Below, in pieces: positions 1 through 5,296 of a stretch of DNA of 5,296 nt. The stretch is taken from positions 1 to 5,296 of the forward strand of contig CAYUCM010000040.1 of NCBI GenBank assembly GCA_964443365.1. The letters run 5' to 3'. The first letter of the stretch is position 1. Each line of letters starts with the position of its first letter. The position numbers and the translations under genes are program-made. Below the pieces are notes generated by a model. The model saw only the letters and a program-made list of their open reading frames with translations, was not told where the DNA came from and ran no database searches. The stretch is from CAIJKW01 sp964443365 (GTDB lineage: Bacteria; Patescibacteriota; Minisyncoccia; Phycocordibacterales; CAIZLB01).

Positions 1-497
1 CCCCTACTAATTCTTTCCAGCTCTCTAATTTCAGATTCAAGCTTTTTTTCTTCATCTTTAAATTTAACAATTTCAGCATCCTCATGTTTCTTTCTTTCTT
101 TTATAATCAAAAGCTCTTTTGCATTATTACCTGCCACTTTTTCTGCATATTGTTTTTCAGAACTTATTTTCTGAATTTCATTTTCAATTTCTCTAAGTTT
201 AGATTTCAACTCTTTTAATTTTTGATCGAAGTTTTCAACATGCCCATGAGAGCCATTAATTTTACTTTCGCTCGCACTTAATCTTCTGGACTCAGATTCC
301 ATTCTACTTATTTCACTCTTAACGATTCTAAGTCTAACCTGTCTACTTTGTAAATCCTGCCTTGCTCGCATTTGTAAATCTTTTTTCCTTTGTTCTGCTA
401 TATGTTTAAGACGCATCTGTTCAGATGTTGCTGCGTCAAAGCCAAGAGCTTGCTTGTGTTGAGAAAAACTTCCGCCTTGTTGATATCCAAATACCAT
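1..497 (-). CDS. Partial coiled-coil protein of unknown function (N-terminal 165 codons)
   Basis: I do not recognise this family. The frame is open from an ATG at 497 to the left edge, so the C-terminus is missing. The first in-frame codon upstream that is not sense is a TAA at 509-507, which makes 497 the earliest possible ATG. The visible protein starts MVFGYQQGGSFSQ, a short Gly/Gln/Ser-rich head with no signal peptide or membrane segment. From about residue 25 it is almost entirely charged helix, rich in Glu, Lys, Arg and Gln. Two long coiled-coil stretches (about 25-78 and 90-165) are separated by a short GSHGHVEN break. This suggests a cytoplasmic filamentous or scaffold-like protein. 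It follows the pseudopilin gene by 31 bases on the same strand, but a TATAAT box lies between them, so it may be transcribed independently. No Shine-Dalgarno sequence is visible. That it is a real gene is fairly sure; its function is not known. Confidence 0.8.
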   Translation of the reverse strand, partial: MVFGYQQGGSFSQHKQALGFDAATSEQMRLKHIAEQRKKDLQMRARQDLQSRQVRLRIVKSEISRMESESRRLSASESKINGSHGHVENFDQKLKELKSKLREIENEIQKISSEKQYAEKVAGNNAKELLIIKERKKHEDAEIVKFKDEEKKLESEIRELERISR

Positions 498-505
498 ATA
501 CTTAT

Positions 506-526
506 ATTATACAGTCTCATATACTT
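506..526 (-). promoter_or_regulatory. Candidate promoter for the coiled-coil gene (TATAAT, near-leaderless)
   Basis: A perfect TATAAT lies at 511-506, with only eight bases between it and the ATG at 497. Transcription normally starts about 6-8 bases after the -10 hexamer, so the mRNA would begin at or within a base or two of the start codon. A TG directly precedes the hexamer without the usual spacer base, so it is not a textbook extended -10. The hexamer 17 bases upstream (TTTTAA) matches TTGACA poorly. AT-rich sequence makes chance TATAAT boxes common, so this is a moderate call. Confidence 0.45.
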
Positions 527-528
527 TT

Positions 529-906
529 TTAAAAGGAAATAGAATCAAATACCTCGTATATTTTATTTTTACCACCCCAATTTTCAATATTTTGTATTTT
601 GTTTAATTTAACACCGTAAGAATTAACACTTTCCACACTTGATGATGCAATCAAACGTTTAAAATCTCTCTCAATAACATTGCTCTTCAACCTAAGTCTG
701 CTATAAGCGCTTGAAAAGTTAATTAAAAATAAATCTTCATTATTCTTTAAGGAAGTTCTTTCTAAGGTTTGTAATTTAAAATTTAACCATATCATCATTT
801 GAATTGTAGCCACGGCAAAAGTAAGAAAAATTGCACAGTAAATAACTATTTCAATCAATGTAAAAGCCCTTCTGTTGTGCAACTTACTTATCATATTATT
901 TATCAT
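529..906 (-). CDS. Pseudopilin / minor type IV pilin-like protein with prepilin leader
   Basis: A 125-residue precursor with a class III (type IV prepilin) signal. A positively charged leader of 14 residues (K8, R12, R13) is followed by A|FTLIE and a hydrophobic helix to about residue 40. Prepilin peptidase would cut after Ala14, leaving Phe at +1 and the conserved Glu at +5 (residue 19). Ala rather than Gly at -1 is less usual but tolerated in the family. The mature part would be only about 111 residues, with a charged amphipathic helix (about 41-60) and a short globular tail, consistent with a minor pseudopilin of the GspH/I/J or ComGD-G type; the subtype cannot be assigned. Its ATG overlaps the stop of the propeller gene as ATGA, implying translational coupling. 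An alternative ATG at 894 (Met5) would also leave a usable leader. Such proteins are inserted in the inner membrane and assembled into a fibre by the ATPase and platform protein. Confidence 0.85.
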   Translation of the reverse strand: MINNMISKLHNRRAFTLIEIVIYCAIFLTFAVATIQMMIWLNFKLQTLERTSLKNNEDLFLINFSSAYSRLRLKSNVIERDFKRLIASSSVESVNSYGVKLNKIQNIENWGGKNKIYEVFDSISF

Positions 907-2189
907 ATTTGAATTTTAAATATTATCGGTCTAATTTTTTTTACGATATCATGGGCTTTCTCTATCATATTTCCAACCCCATATAATCCCCCACCCACAC
1001 ATTCTAAATCCCTTATGGCAATATGAGACTCAATATTCATAAGCAAAGTATTAATTTCATCTGTCTTTCTTATTTGGATTTTGGAATTATCTCCACCTGT
1101 TGCAACAATCAAAAGATTGCCCAAAACAATCATAGAAATAACACCACCTTCAATATCAACAGATTCGATAATTTCATAATCATCAAGCTGTCTTTTAATT
1201 TTAAATAATTCTTCATTACCAGTACTTCTACCAACAAATAAATAATTATTTTTATATATAACACTTCTCACATTTCCAAGCGATCCAAAAATATCAAAAC
1301 CACTTGTTGCATTGCAATCAAGACAAAAATCTTGTATTTCAGGTTCTTTAGCTGATGAAACAAAGACATGAAAATATTTTTCAAAAAATGGCAATATAAA
1401 ATTTACAGAGCTATCCAACTCCGTCTTATTATTAATCGCTAAAGAAAAATCCTTATCCATTTTTTCCAAATCAATCGCCATAAATTCCTCACTTAAATTC
1501 TTCTTTAATCCCAATAATATATTGGGATAGGCTATAGATATTTTACTTGCATAGACAGGATTCATAGATGAAGATTGCGGAAGTTTATAATCTCCAACCT
1601 TATTTAAAACCTTAAATCCCCCAGATTCCGTATTGGATAATTTAAACTTTTGTATTGCACTATTAATGCTTGAGTTTATTCCAAAAATATTTTTACCACT
1701 AGAGACAAGACCGTTCAATCCTGGACCAGAATTGAGGAAGACAAAAGGGACATTAATACTACTGGTTGAATTTTGAAATGCATTATAATCGATAAAATTT
1801 AAATTATTCAGATCATAAGAAATCAAATCATAGTCTGTGGTTGAAGCAGAATTTAATGCAATAAATAGATTTTGACCGTCTGTTGTAAGAGCAACGGTCT
1901 CCGTTGATGTGGCCCTTACCGGCAAATTATCATATAAAATTACAAAAGGATTATTTATATTTAACTCCTCCGTGTTTAATTTGTTATCAAATAACACGTC
2001 CTCGCACAAATCATTTTGAGTAAAACCAATTTCAGCAGACAATTTATTCACATTATCAATTGTTAGGCTAGATTCACGCTCCGCAATCTTAATTGGCAAA
2101 TCAGAATCAGCGCCAAAAACATATTCATTAATTGGCAAAAAAGTCATAGACCAAATTATTAGCGATAAGATTAATTCAAAAATCAACAT
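903..2189 (-). CDS. Exported or membrane-anchored protein, predicted seven-bladed beta-propeller
   Basis: I do not recognise a named family. The 428-residue protein starts with a hydrophobic stretch (residues 1-20, MLIFELILSLIIWSMTFLPI) that looks like a signal or anchor but has no Lys or Arg before it. The rest is rich in Asn, Ser and Thr, with repeated hydrophobic-strand units such as NLFIALNS, NNYLFVGRS and NLLIVATGG, each followed by a polar turn and another strand. I can mark seven such units starting near residues 97, 158, 211, 262, 306, 348 and 388, the pattern of a beta-propeller. Four cysteines occur (62, 289, 292, 397), two as CLDC. An in-frame TAA at 2204-2202 excludes an upstream extension. 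It lies 65 bases after the platform gene and overlaps the pseudopilin start by four bases, so it is probably a surface or fibre-associated part of the same machine. The propeller fold is inference from pattern only. Confidence 0.75.
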   Translation of the reverse strand: MLIFELILSLIIWSMTFLPINEYVFGADSDLPIKIAERESSLTIDNVNKLSAEIGFTQNDLCEDVLFDNKLNTEELNINNPFVILYDNLPVRATSTETVALTTDGQNLFIALNSASTTDYDLISYDLNNLNFIDYNAFQNSTSSINVPFVFLNSGPGLNGLVSSGKNIFGINSSINSAIQKFKLSNTESGGFKVLNKVGDYKLPQSSSMNPVYASKISIAYPNILLGLKKNLSEEFMAIDLEKMDKDFSLAINNKTELDSSVNFILPFFEKYFHVFVSSAKEPEIQDFCLDCNATSGFDIFGSLGNVRSVIYKNNYLFVGRSTGNEELFKIKRQLDDYEIIESVDIEGGVISMIVLGNLLIVATGGDNSKIQIRKTDEINTLLMNIESHIAIRDLECVGGGLYGVGNMIEKAHDIVKKIRPIIFKIQI

Positions 2190-2203
2190 TGTGTTAAATT
2201 GTT

Positions 2204-2212
2204 ATTACAGCA
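2204..2212 (-). promoter_or_regulatory. Possible internal extended -10 element before the propeller gene
   Basis: The 65-base gap after the platform gene reads TGCTGTAAT at 2212-2204 on the minus strand, an extended -10 (TGn) followed by a 5-of-6 match to TATAAT. A start about seven bases downstream would give a leader of roughly seven bases before the ATG at 2189. No good -35 was seen. This is weak evidence in AT-rich DNA. The gap otherwise holds only very short frames and no Shine-Dalgarno sequence. Confidence 0.22.
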
Positions 2213-2254
2213 TCATTCATTGATATTCATTAAGTTTATAAATTAACATGCCAT

Positions 2255-3388
2255 TTAATATCCCGTATAAGATACCAATGAATAAATTGGCGTAATAATT
2301 GATAATGCGATAAAACCAACCCCAACGCCAACCAAAATCATAGATAAAGGTTCAATCATTTTATTAACTATTGCCATTTTTTCATTAAAAGACTCTCTGT
2401 GAATTTCTGAAATTGATGAAAAAGTTTCAGAAATGGTCCCCGTCTCTTCACCACAAATAACGAGCGGAATCCAAATACGAGTTTCCACAGAAACTACTCT
2501 GCTTAAACTTTTAGAAAGCGCCACGCCATTTTCAACCTCACGAGCCACATTTAATAGTTTTATTTTTTCTTTTGGTATAATTGATCCAGTTGCTGAATCT
2601 TTTAATGACTCGACCAAAAGACCACTTGAAGAAAAAACCTCACTTGCGATTCTAAAACTTATATATGCTGAATAATGCTGGATTAATGATCCCAATATGG
2701 GAAATTTAACCAAATGATTTAATACAAGATTATTAAACTCACCAACTCCCCTCTTTTTGATAAATAGATAGATTATAACAGCAAACAAAAAACCCATGGC
2801 CAACAAAAACAAAAGCAGAATACCTATATGATCACTGGCAAAAAATAAAATCTTGGTATTTATAGGAATATCTACTTTTGACGATGAAAAAAGCGGCTTG
2901 ATCTTTGGTATTATCACAAGCAATATAGCTAATATTAAAATAAAGCAAATTATTAAAATCAAAAAAGGATAGATGAGGGCCATTAATAATTTATTTTTTG
3001 CTGCGGTAATTTCTTGATTCATTTCATACACCCTATTTAATCCAACGGATAATTTACCCGCATCTTCTGATTTATCAAGAATTGTTAATTCATAATTTCT
3101 AATAGGTAGATTCATTTCACTTATGGATTGACTAAACTTTTTACCAGATTTTAACTTTTCTATTAATATGGTTTTCCAATCAGTAACAAATCTTTCTTGT
3201 GTACCTCCCCCAAATACAGGTTTAACACCAATTTCTTTTTTTCTAATTCTCAAAAAGCTATTACGGCTAGTTAAATTATCAATACAAAAAACCGATAGCG
3301 CCTCCATGAGGGGCACTCCCTTACTATATAATCTCCCTATCATTTTGAAATGATATAAAACATCCTTTCTTAATTTATTATTAAACAT
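2255..3388 (-). CDS. Type II secretion / type IV pilus inner-membrane platform protein (GspF/PilC/ComGB family)
   Basis: At 377 residues this is close to the family's usual length. It has the duplicated T2SSF layout: a cytoplasmic helical domain (about 9-130), a long membrane segment (about 133-161) that begins with the conserved ALIYPFLI, a second membrane segment (about 187-210), a second helical domain (about 230-340) and a final membrane segment (about 346-368). The second domain carries GEETGTISETF at 313-323, matching the family GExxG motif, and the protein ends with TPIYSL near the C-terminus, as in GspF and PilC. In the first domain the equivalent motif is degenerate (SEDAGKL, 107-113). 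Relative to my recollection of the family there is an apparent insertion of about 20 residues around 45-70, including GGG. It starts 13 bases after the ATPase stop, in the usual ATPase-platform order, and would couple ATP hydrolysis to pilin insertion. No Shine-Dalgarno sequence is visible. Family is sure; paralogue name is not. Confidence 0.93.
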   Translation of the reverse strand: MFNNKLRKDVLYHFKMIGRLYSKGVPLMEALSVFCIDNLTSRNSFLRIRKKEIGVKPVFGGGTQERFVTDWKTILIEKLKSGKKFSQSISEMNLPIRNYELTILDKSEDAGKLSVGLNRVYEMNQEITAAKNKLLMALIYPFLILIICFILILAILLVIIPKIKPLFSSSKVDIPINTKILFFASDHIGILLLFLLAMGFLFAVIIYLFIKKRGVGEFNNLVLNHLVKFPILGSLIQHYSAYISFRIASEVFSSSGLLVESLKDSATGSIIPKEKIKLLNVAREVENGVALSKSLSRVVSVETRIWIPLVICGEETGTISETFSSISEIHRESFNEKMAIVNKMIEPLSMILVGVGVGFIALSIITPIYSLVSYTGY

Positions 3389-3401
3389 ATATATTTATAG
3401 A

Positions 3402-4502
3402 TTAACTTTTAAATTTATTTTCAAAATCTTCCGACATAGATTCATAGGTAAAATTTTCTTTATAATCTGACAAATTAATATCATTAATATTTTCAGAATT
3501 TAAAAAACAATTATAAACATCTCCGTCTTTATCATTTATTAAACTCTCAAATACCGCTATTTGTTTTGATGACCATGTAAAATCATTGGGTACAATTTCT
3601 AATCTTTGATTAAAAAATGCCCTTAAAACCATTGATAATTCATAAGCATCTGCACCTAAATAAACGCATCTTCTAATTGCCATTCTCACATCTCTAGCGT
3701 GAATTGTAGTAATGACAGTATGTCCAGTTAAAGACAGGCTCATAACACTTTTCATTGTTTCAGAATCTCTAACTTCTCCAACATAAATAATGTCTGGGTC
3801 TTGTCTCATGGACGCCTTAAGTGCATGTGCATATGTAAAACCAGAAATTGGACGTATTTGTATTTGTCTTAAACCAGCAACACGTCTTTCTATTGGATCT
3901 TCTATTGTTAAAATTTGTTTATTGTCTTCAATTAAAGATGCAAGAAGACTGTATGCGCTAGTTGACTTACCACTTCCCGTTGCACCAGAAAAAACAATTA
4001 ATCCTGGCATACTTCTAATGGTGTTCAACAATCTCTTAAATATACATTGAGACATGCCCGTGTCAGGTAAATATTGTATTTGCAAACTCAGAGAGTCTAA
4101 CAATCTAAGAACAACGCACTCACCATCAATGCTCGGCATTGTAGAAATACGCACTCTGTAATTTAAATGACTAAAACTACCATCCTGAGGAATATCCTTA
4201 ATATCAATACGAAGTTGCGACAAAACCTTATAACGCCCGACAACCTCTAAATATTGCTCATTTGTAATATGTTGATTTGACTTTATTTTACCATTAATTC
4301 TTAAACGAATTTCTGTTCTGTCTTTAAACGGTTGAATGTGAATATCAGAGGCGCCCTGGAAAATTGCAATATTAAGTAGCTCATCCGCAAAATCCACCGT
4401 GTTCACAACAGAAAAAAACTCTTGAGAAAAATCCCCAGAAATATCCGCCTCAATATAATCAGCATTTTTAAAATTATTATTTTCCATATCTTCTTTAGTC
4501 AT
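3402..4502 (-). CDS. Type II secretion / type IV pilus assembly ATPase (GspE/PilB/ComGA-like, compact)
   Basis: A 366-residue secretion ATPase with all nucleotide motifs in order: N2-type domain with ASDIHIQPFKDRTEIRLRIN (51-70) and PQDGSF; arginines at 116, 118 and 133 in the region of the family's arginine fingers; Walker A GATGSGKST (173-181); Asp box TIEDPIE (199-205); Walker B DIIYVGEVRD (237-246, Glu243 the likely catalytic base); and His box TGHTVITTIHARD (259-271). It should drive fibre assembly from the cytoplasmic face by acting on the platform protein encoded next. It lacks the N-terminal N1 domain of most GspE/PilB proteins and the tetracysteine zinc site; QRL is kept at 299-301 but no CxxC follows. 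In size and gene order it is closest to ComGA. The acidic, Asn-rich C-terminal tail (about 315-366) is unlike the family. The ATG at 4502 is preferred over Met6 (4487) because the extended -10 box places transcription start at it. Assembly rather than retraction is inferred from the adjacent platform gene. Confidence 0.93.
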   Translation of the reverse strand: MTKEDMENNNFKNADYIEADISGDFSQEFFSVVNTVDFADELLNIAIFQGASDIHIQPFKDRTEIRLRINGKIKSNQHITNEQYLEVVGRYKVLSQLRIDIKDIPQDGSFSHLNYRVRISTMPSIDGECVVLRLLDSLSLQIQYLPDTGMSQCIFKRLLNTIRSMPGLIVFSGATGSGKSTSAYSLLASLIEDNKQILTIEDPIERRVAGLRQIQIRPISGFTYAHALKASMRQDPDIIYVGEVRDSETMKSVMSLSLTGHTVITTIHARDVRMAIRRCVYLGADAYELSMVLRAFFNQRLEIVPNDFTWSSKQIAVFESLINDKDGDVYNCFLNSENINDINLSDYKENFTYESMSEDFENKFKS

Positions 4503-4508
4503 GCACCA

Positions 4509-4517
4509 TTTATAACA
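4509..4517 (-). promoter_or_regulatory. Extended -10 promoter element of the pilus operon, probably leaderless
   Basis: After the upstream terminator, the minus strand reads TGTTATAAA at 4517-4509, a TGn extended -10 with a 5-of-6 match to TATAAT. Only six bases separate it from the ATG at 4502, so transcription would start at about the start codon itself. No good -35 hexamer is present, which extended -10 promoters tolerate. A second TATAAA at 4537-4532 is an alternative that would give a leader of about 20-25 bases. GGTG just before the ATG is too close to act as a normal Shine-Dalgarno site. Confidence 0.5.
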
Positions 4518-4549
4518 AAAGAGATATGAAATTTATATTAAGAAAACAT

Positions 4550-4594
4550 AAAGAAAAACCACAGCGAGATTATCTTAACCTCCCACTGTGGTTT
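4550..4594 (-). terminator. Rho-independent terminator after the SIMPL gene
   Basis: The arms AAACCACAG (4594-4586) and CTGTGGTTT (4564-4556) on the minus strand form a perfect 9-bp stem. The bases between them can fold further: three pairs (4566-4568 with 4580-4582), then a one-base mismatch, then three pairs (4570-4572 with 4576-4578) around a three-base loop. On the minus strand the stem runs straight into TTTTTCTTT, a clear U-tract. The plus strand has no comparable T-run, so it works in the minus direction. It begins 22 bases after the SIMPL stop codon and separates that gene from the pilus operon. Confidence 0.9.
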
Positions 4595-4615
4595 AACTTG
4601 TAATCGATCAATTAA

Positions 4616-5293
4616 TTATTTAAGCAAGAATCTCAAAGTAGACACAAGACGAATTTTCTTGTATTCAGGAGAAGCAGGATCCTTGTTTTCTATTTCAAAA
4701 ACTCCTTGATTTCCTCTTGTCACACTCCCAACAGAAGTATTTGCATTTTTAGCAAATTGTTTAGCTGTTGTTTCTGCATTTTTAATAGCCTCAGAAAGCA
4801 TTTCAGGCTTAATACTATTTAAATCAGAAAATTCAAAAGAAACACTATTCTGATTTAGAACAACCCCCCTCTTAACAAGTAAGAGAGTTTGATTTGATGT
4901 TTCTTTGACCAAGTCCACCTTTTTACTGTAAATAGAAACCTGATTGTTTGAATTATATCTAAAGGCAGAATCTTTGTATGTATCTTGATATATGTTTATA
5001 GGTGATACATTGATTTCAGTATCGTCAAAACCCTTCTCTTTCAAGAAAGTCTTTATTATTCCGATATTTTTTTCTGTATCAGAATACAAACTGTCTACAT
5101 CATTTGTCTTAATTTCAAAACTTAGAGTCCAAATTGCTGTATCAGTTTTAACGATTTTTTCAGACAAACCCTTCACTTCAACATATGAACCCTGTCTTGA
5201 AAATGCACCAGCTGATGCAAATATGGTAAAAGAGATGATAATTACCACCAAAACTATACCGATTACGATCTTGTTGTTTTTTATATTTTCCAT
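4616..5293 (-). CDS. Membrane-anchored SIMPL (DUF541 / YggE-like) domain protein
   Basis: A 225-residue protein with a Lys-containing N-terminus (residues 1-8), one hydrophobic anchor (about 9-27) and a SIMPL domain filling the rest (about 35-224). Family-typical features are YVEVKGLSEKIVKTDTAIW near the start of the domain, FSDLNSIKPEMLSEAIKNA (155-173), AKQFAKNAN (177-185), VGSVTRGNQGVFEI (188-201) and the final strand IRLVSTLRFLL. These resemble the long single-anchor SIMPL proteins common in Proteobacteria and also found in other phyla. There is no lipobox cysteine, so it should stay as a membrane-tethered extracytoplasmic protein. SIMPL proteins lack a settled biochemical function; YggE and BP26 members form oligomers and have been linked to oxidative stress. 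The ATG at 5293 gives a sensible anchor, but only three bases of upstream sequence are visible, so a longer start cannot be excluded. The terminator just downstream shows it is not cotranscribed with the pilus genes by default. Confidence 0.92.
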   Translation of the reverse strand: MENIKNNKIVIGIVLVVIIISFTIFASAGAFSRQGSYVEVKGLSEKIVKTDTAIWTLSFEIKTNDVDSLYSDTEKNIGIIKTFLKEKGFDDTEINVSPINIYQDTYKDSAFRYNSNNQVSIYSKKVDLVKETSNQTLLLVKRGVVLNQNSVSFEFSDLNSIKPEMLSEAIKNAETTAKQFAKNANTSVGSVTRGNQGVFEIENKDPASPEYKKIRLVSTLRFLLK

Positions 5294-5296
5294 AGG

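Noticed and set aside
882..906. Recoded TGA (as in Gracilibacteria or Absconditabacteria) that would extend the propeller protein.
   Set aside because: The TGA at 905-903 is followed at once by an in-frame TAA, and the other genes end in TAA with no internal TGA needed. The standard code suffices.
1023..1208. Short open frame on the plus strand inside the propeller gene.
   Set aside because: It lies antisense to a longer, coherent gene, has no domain or signal and no start context; it is a shadow frame. The same applies to plus-strand frames at 2433-2675, 3168-3353 and 3790-4050, which sit over well-recognised platform and ATPase genes.
2190..2254. Tiny frames (10 aa MLIYKLNEYQ and 8 aa MNDAVITI) in the gap before the propeller gene, considered as a leader peptide or as a lost prepilin leader joined by frameshift.
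   Set aside because: Neither carries the basic residues plus Gly/Ala cleavage site of a prepilin leader, there is no Shine-Dalgarno sequence or attenuator hairpin, and a frameshift would not yield a sensible fusion.
4532..4537. TATAAA upstream of the extended -10 box as the main promoter of the pilus operon.
   Set aside because: It lacks a TGn extension and a clear -35, and the leader it would give contains no ribosome binding site. It is kept only as an alternative.
4556..4594. The hairpin as a bidirectional terminator or riboswitch-like element controlling the ATPase gene.
   Set aside because: The T-run is present only in the minus direction, immediately after the SIMPL gene, and the structure is a simple stem without conserved riboswitch features. 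A one-way terminator explains it.
1..5296. CRISPR arrays, tRNA or rRNA genes, insertion sequences and prophage genes.
   Set aside because: No regularly spaced repeats, no cloverleaf-like or rRNA-like sequence, no transposase or integrase motifs, and no terminal inverted repeats were seen on either strand.

Overview
The window is visibly AT-rich bacterial DNA, and every supported gene lies on the minus strand, so genes are described from the right end to the left. It carries a compact type IV pilus / type II secretion / ComG-type pseudopilus gene set. A separate SIMPL-domain gene lies upstream of it (right), and a cut coiled-coil gene downstream (left). None of the five starts with visible upstream sequence has a recognisable Shine-Dalgarno sequence. 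That argues against a typical Firmicute, although the ATPase-platform-pseudopilin order recalls the comG operon. With the low GC, short genes and reduced ATPase, a Candidate Phyla Radiation (Patescibacteria-like) bacterium is a reasonable guess, but this is inference. Stop codons (TAA four times, TGA once, followed at once by an in-frame TAA) fit the standard code.

Layout. (1) 5293-4616: a membrane-anchored SIMPL (DUF541) protein, closed by a convincing rho-independent terminator at 4594-4550. (2) A new transcription unit then starts from an extended -10 element (about 4517-4509) placed so close to the next ATG that the mRNA may be leaderless. It encodes a GspE/PilB/ComGA-like ATPase (4502-3402), a GspF/PilC/ComGB-like platform protein (3388-2255), a 428-residue exported protein that reads as a possible seven-bladed beta-propeller (2189-903), and a short class III-signal pseudopilin (906-529) coupled to the propeller gene by an ATGA overlap. 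(3) 497-1: the first 165 codons of a charged coiled-coil protein of unknown function, which runs off the left edge. It has its own TATAAT box just upstream of its ATG.

How they may work together: the ATPase powers the platform protein, which assembles pseudopilins into a short fibre. The propeller protein, sitting where comG operons carry pilin genes, could be a tip or surface component, loosely analogous in position and fold class to PilY1-type propellers. No prepilin peptidase, obvious major pilin or PilM/N/O gene is visible here, so the machine must be completed from elsewhere. The most interesting points are the undescribed propeller protein, with its pilin-like but leaderless N-terminus, and the leaderless-transcript architecture.
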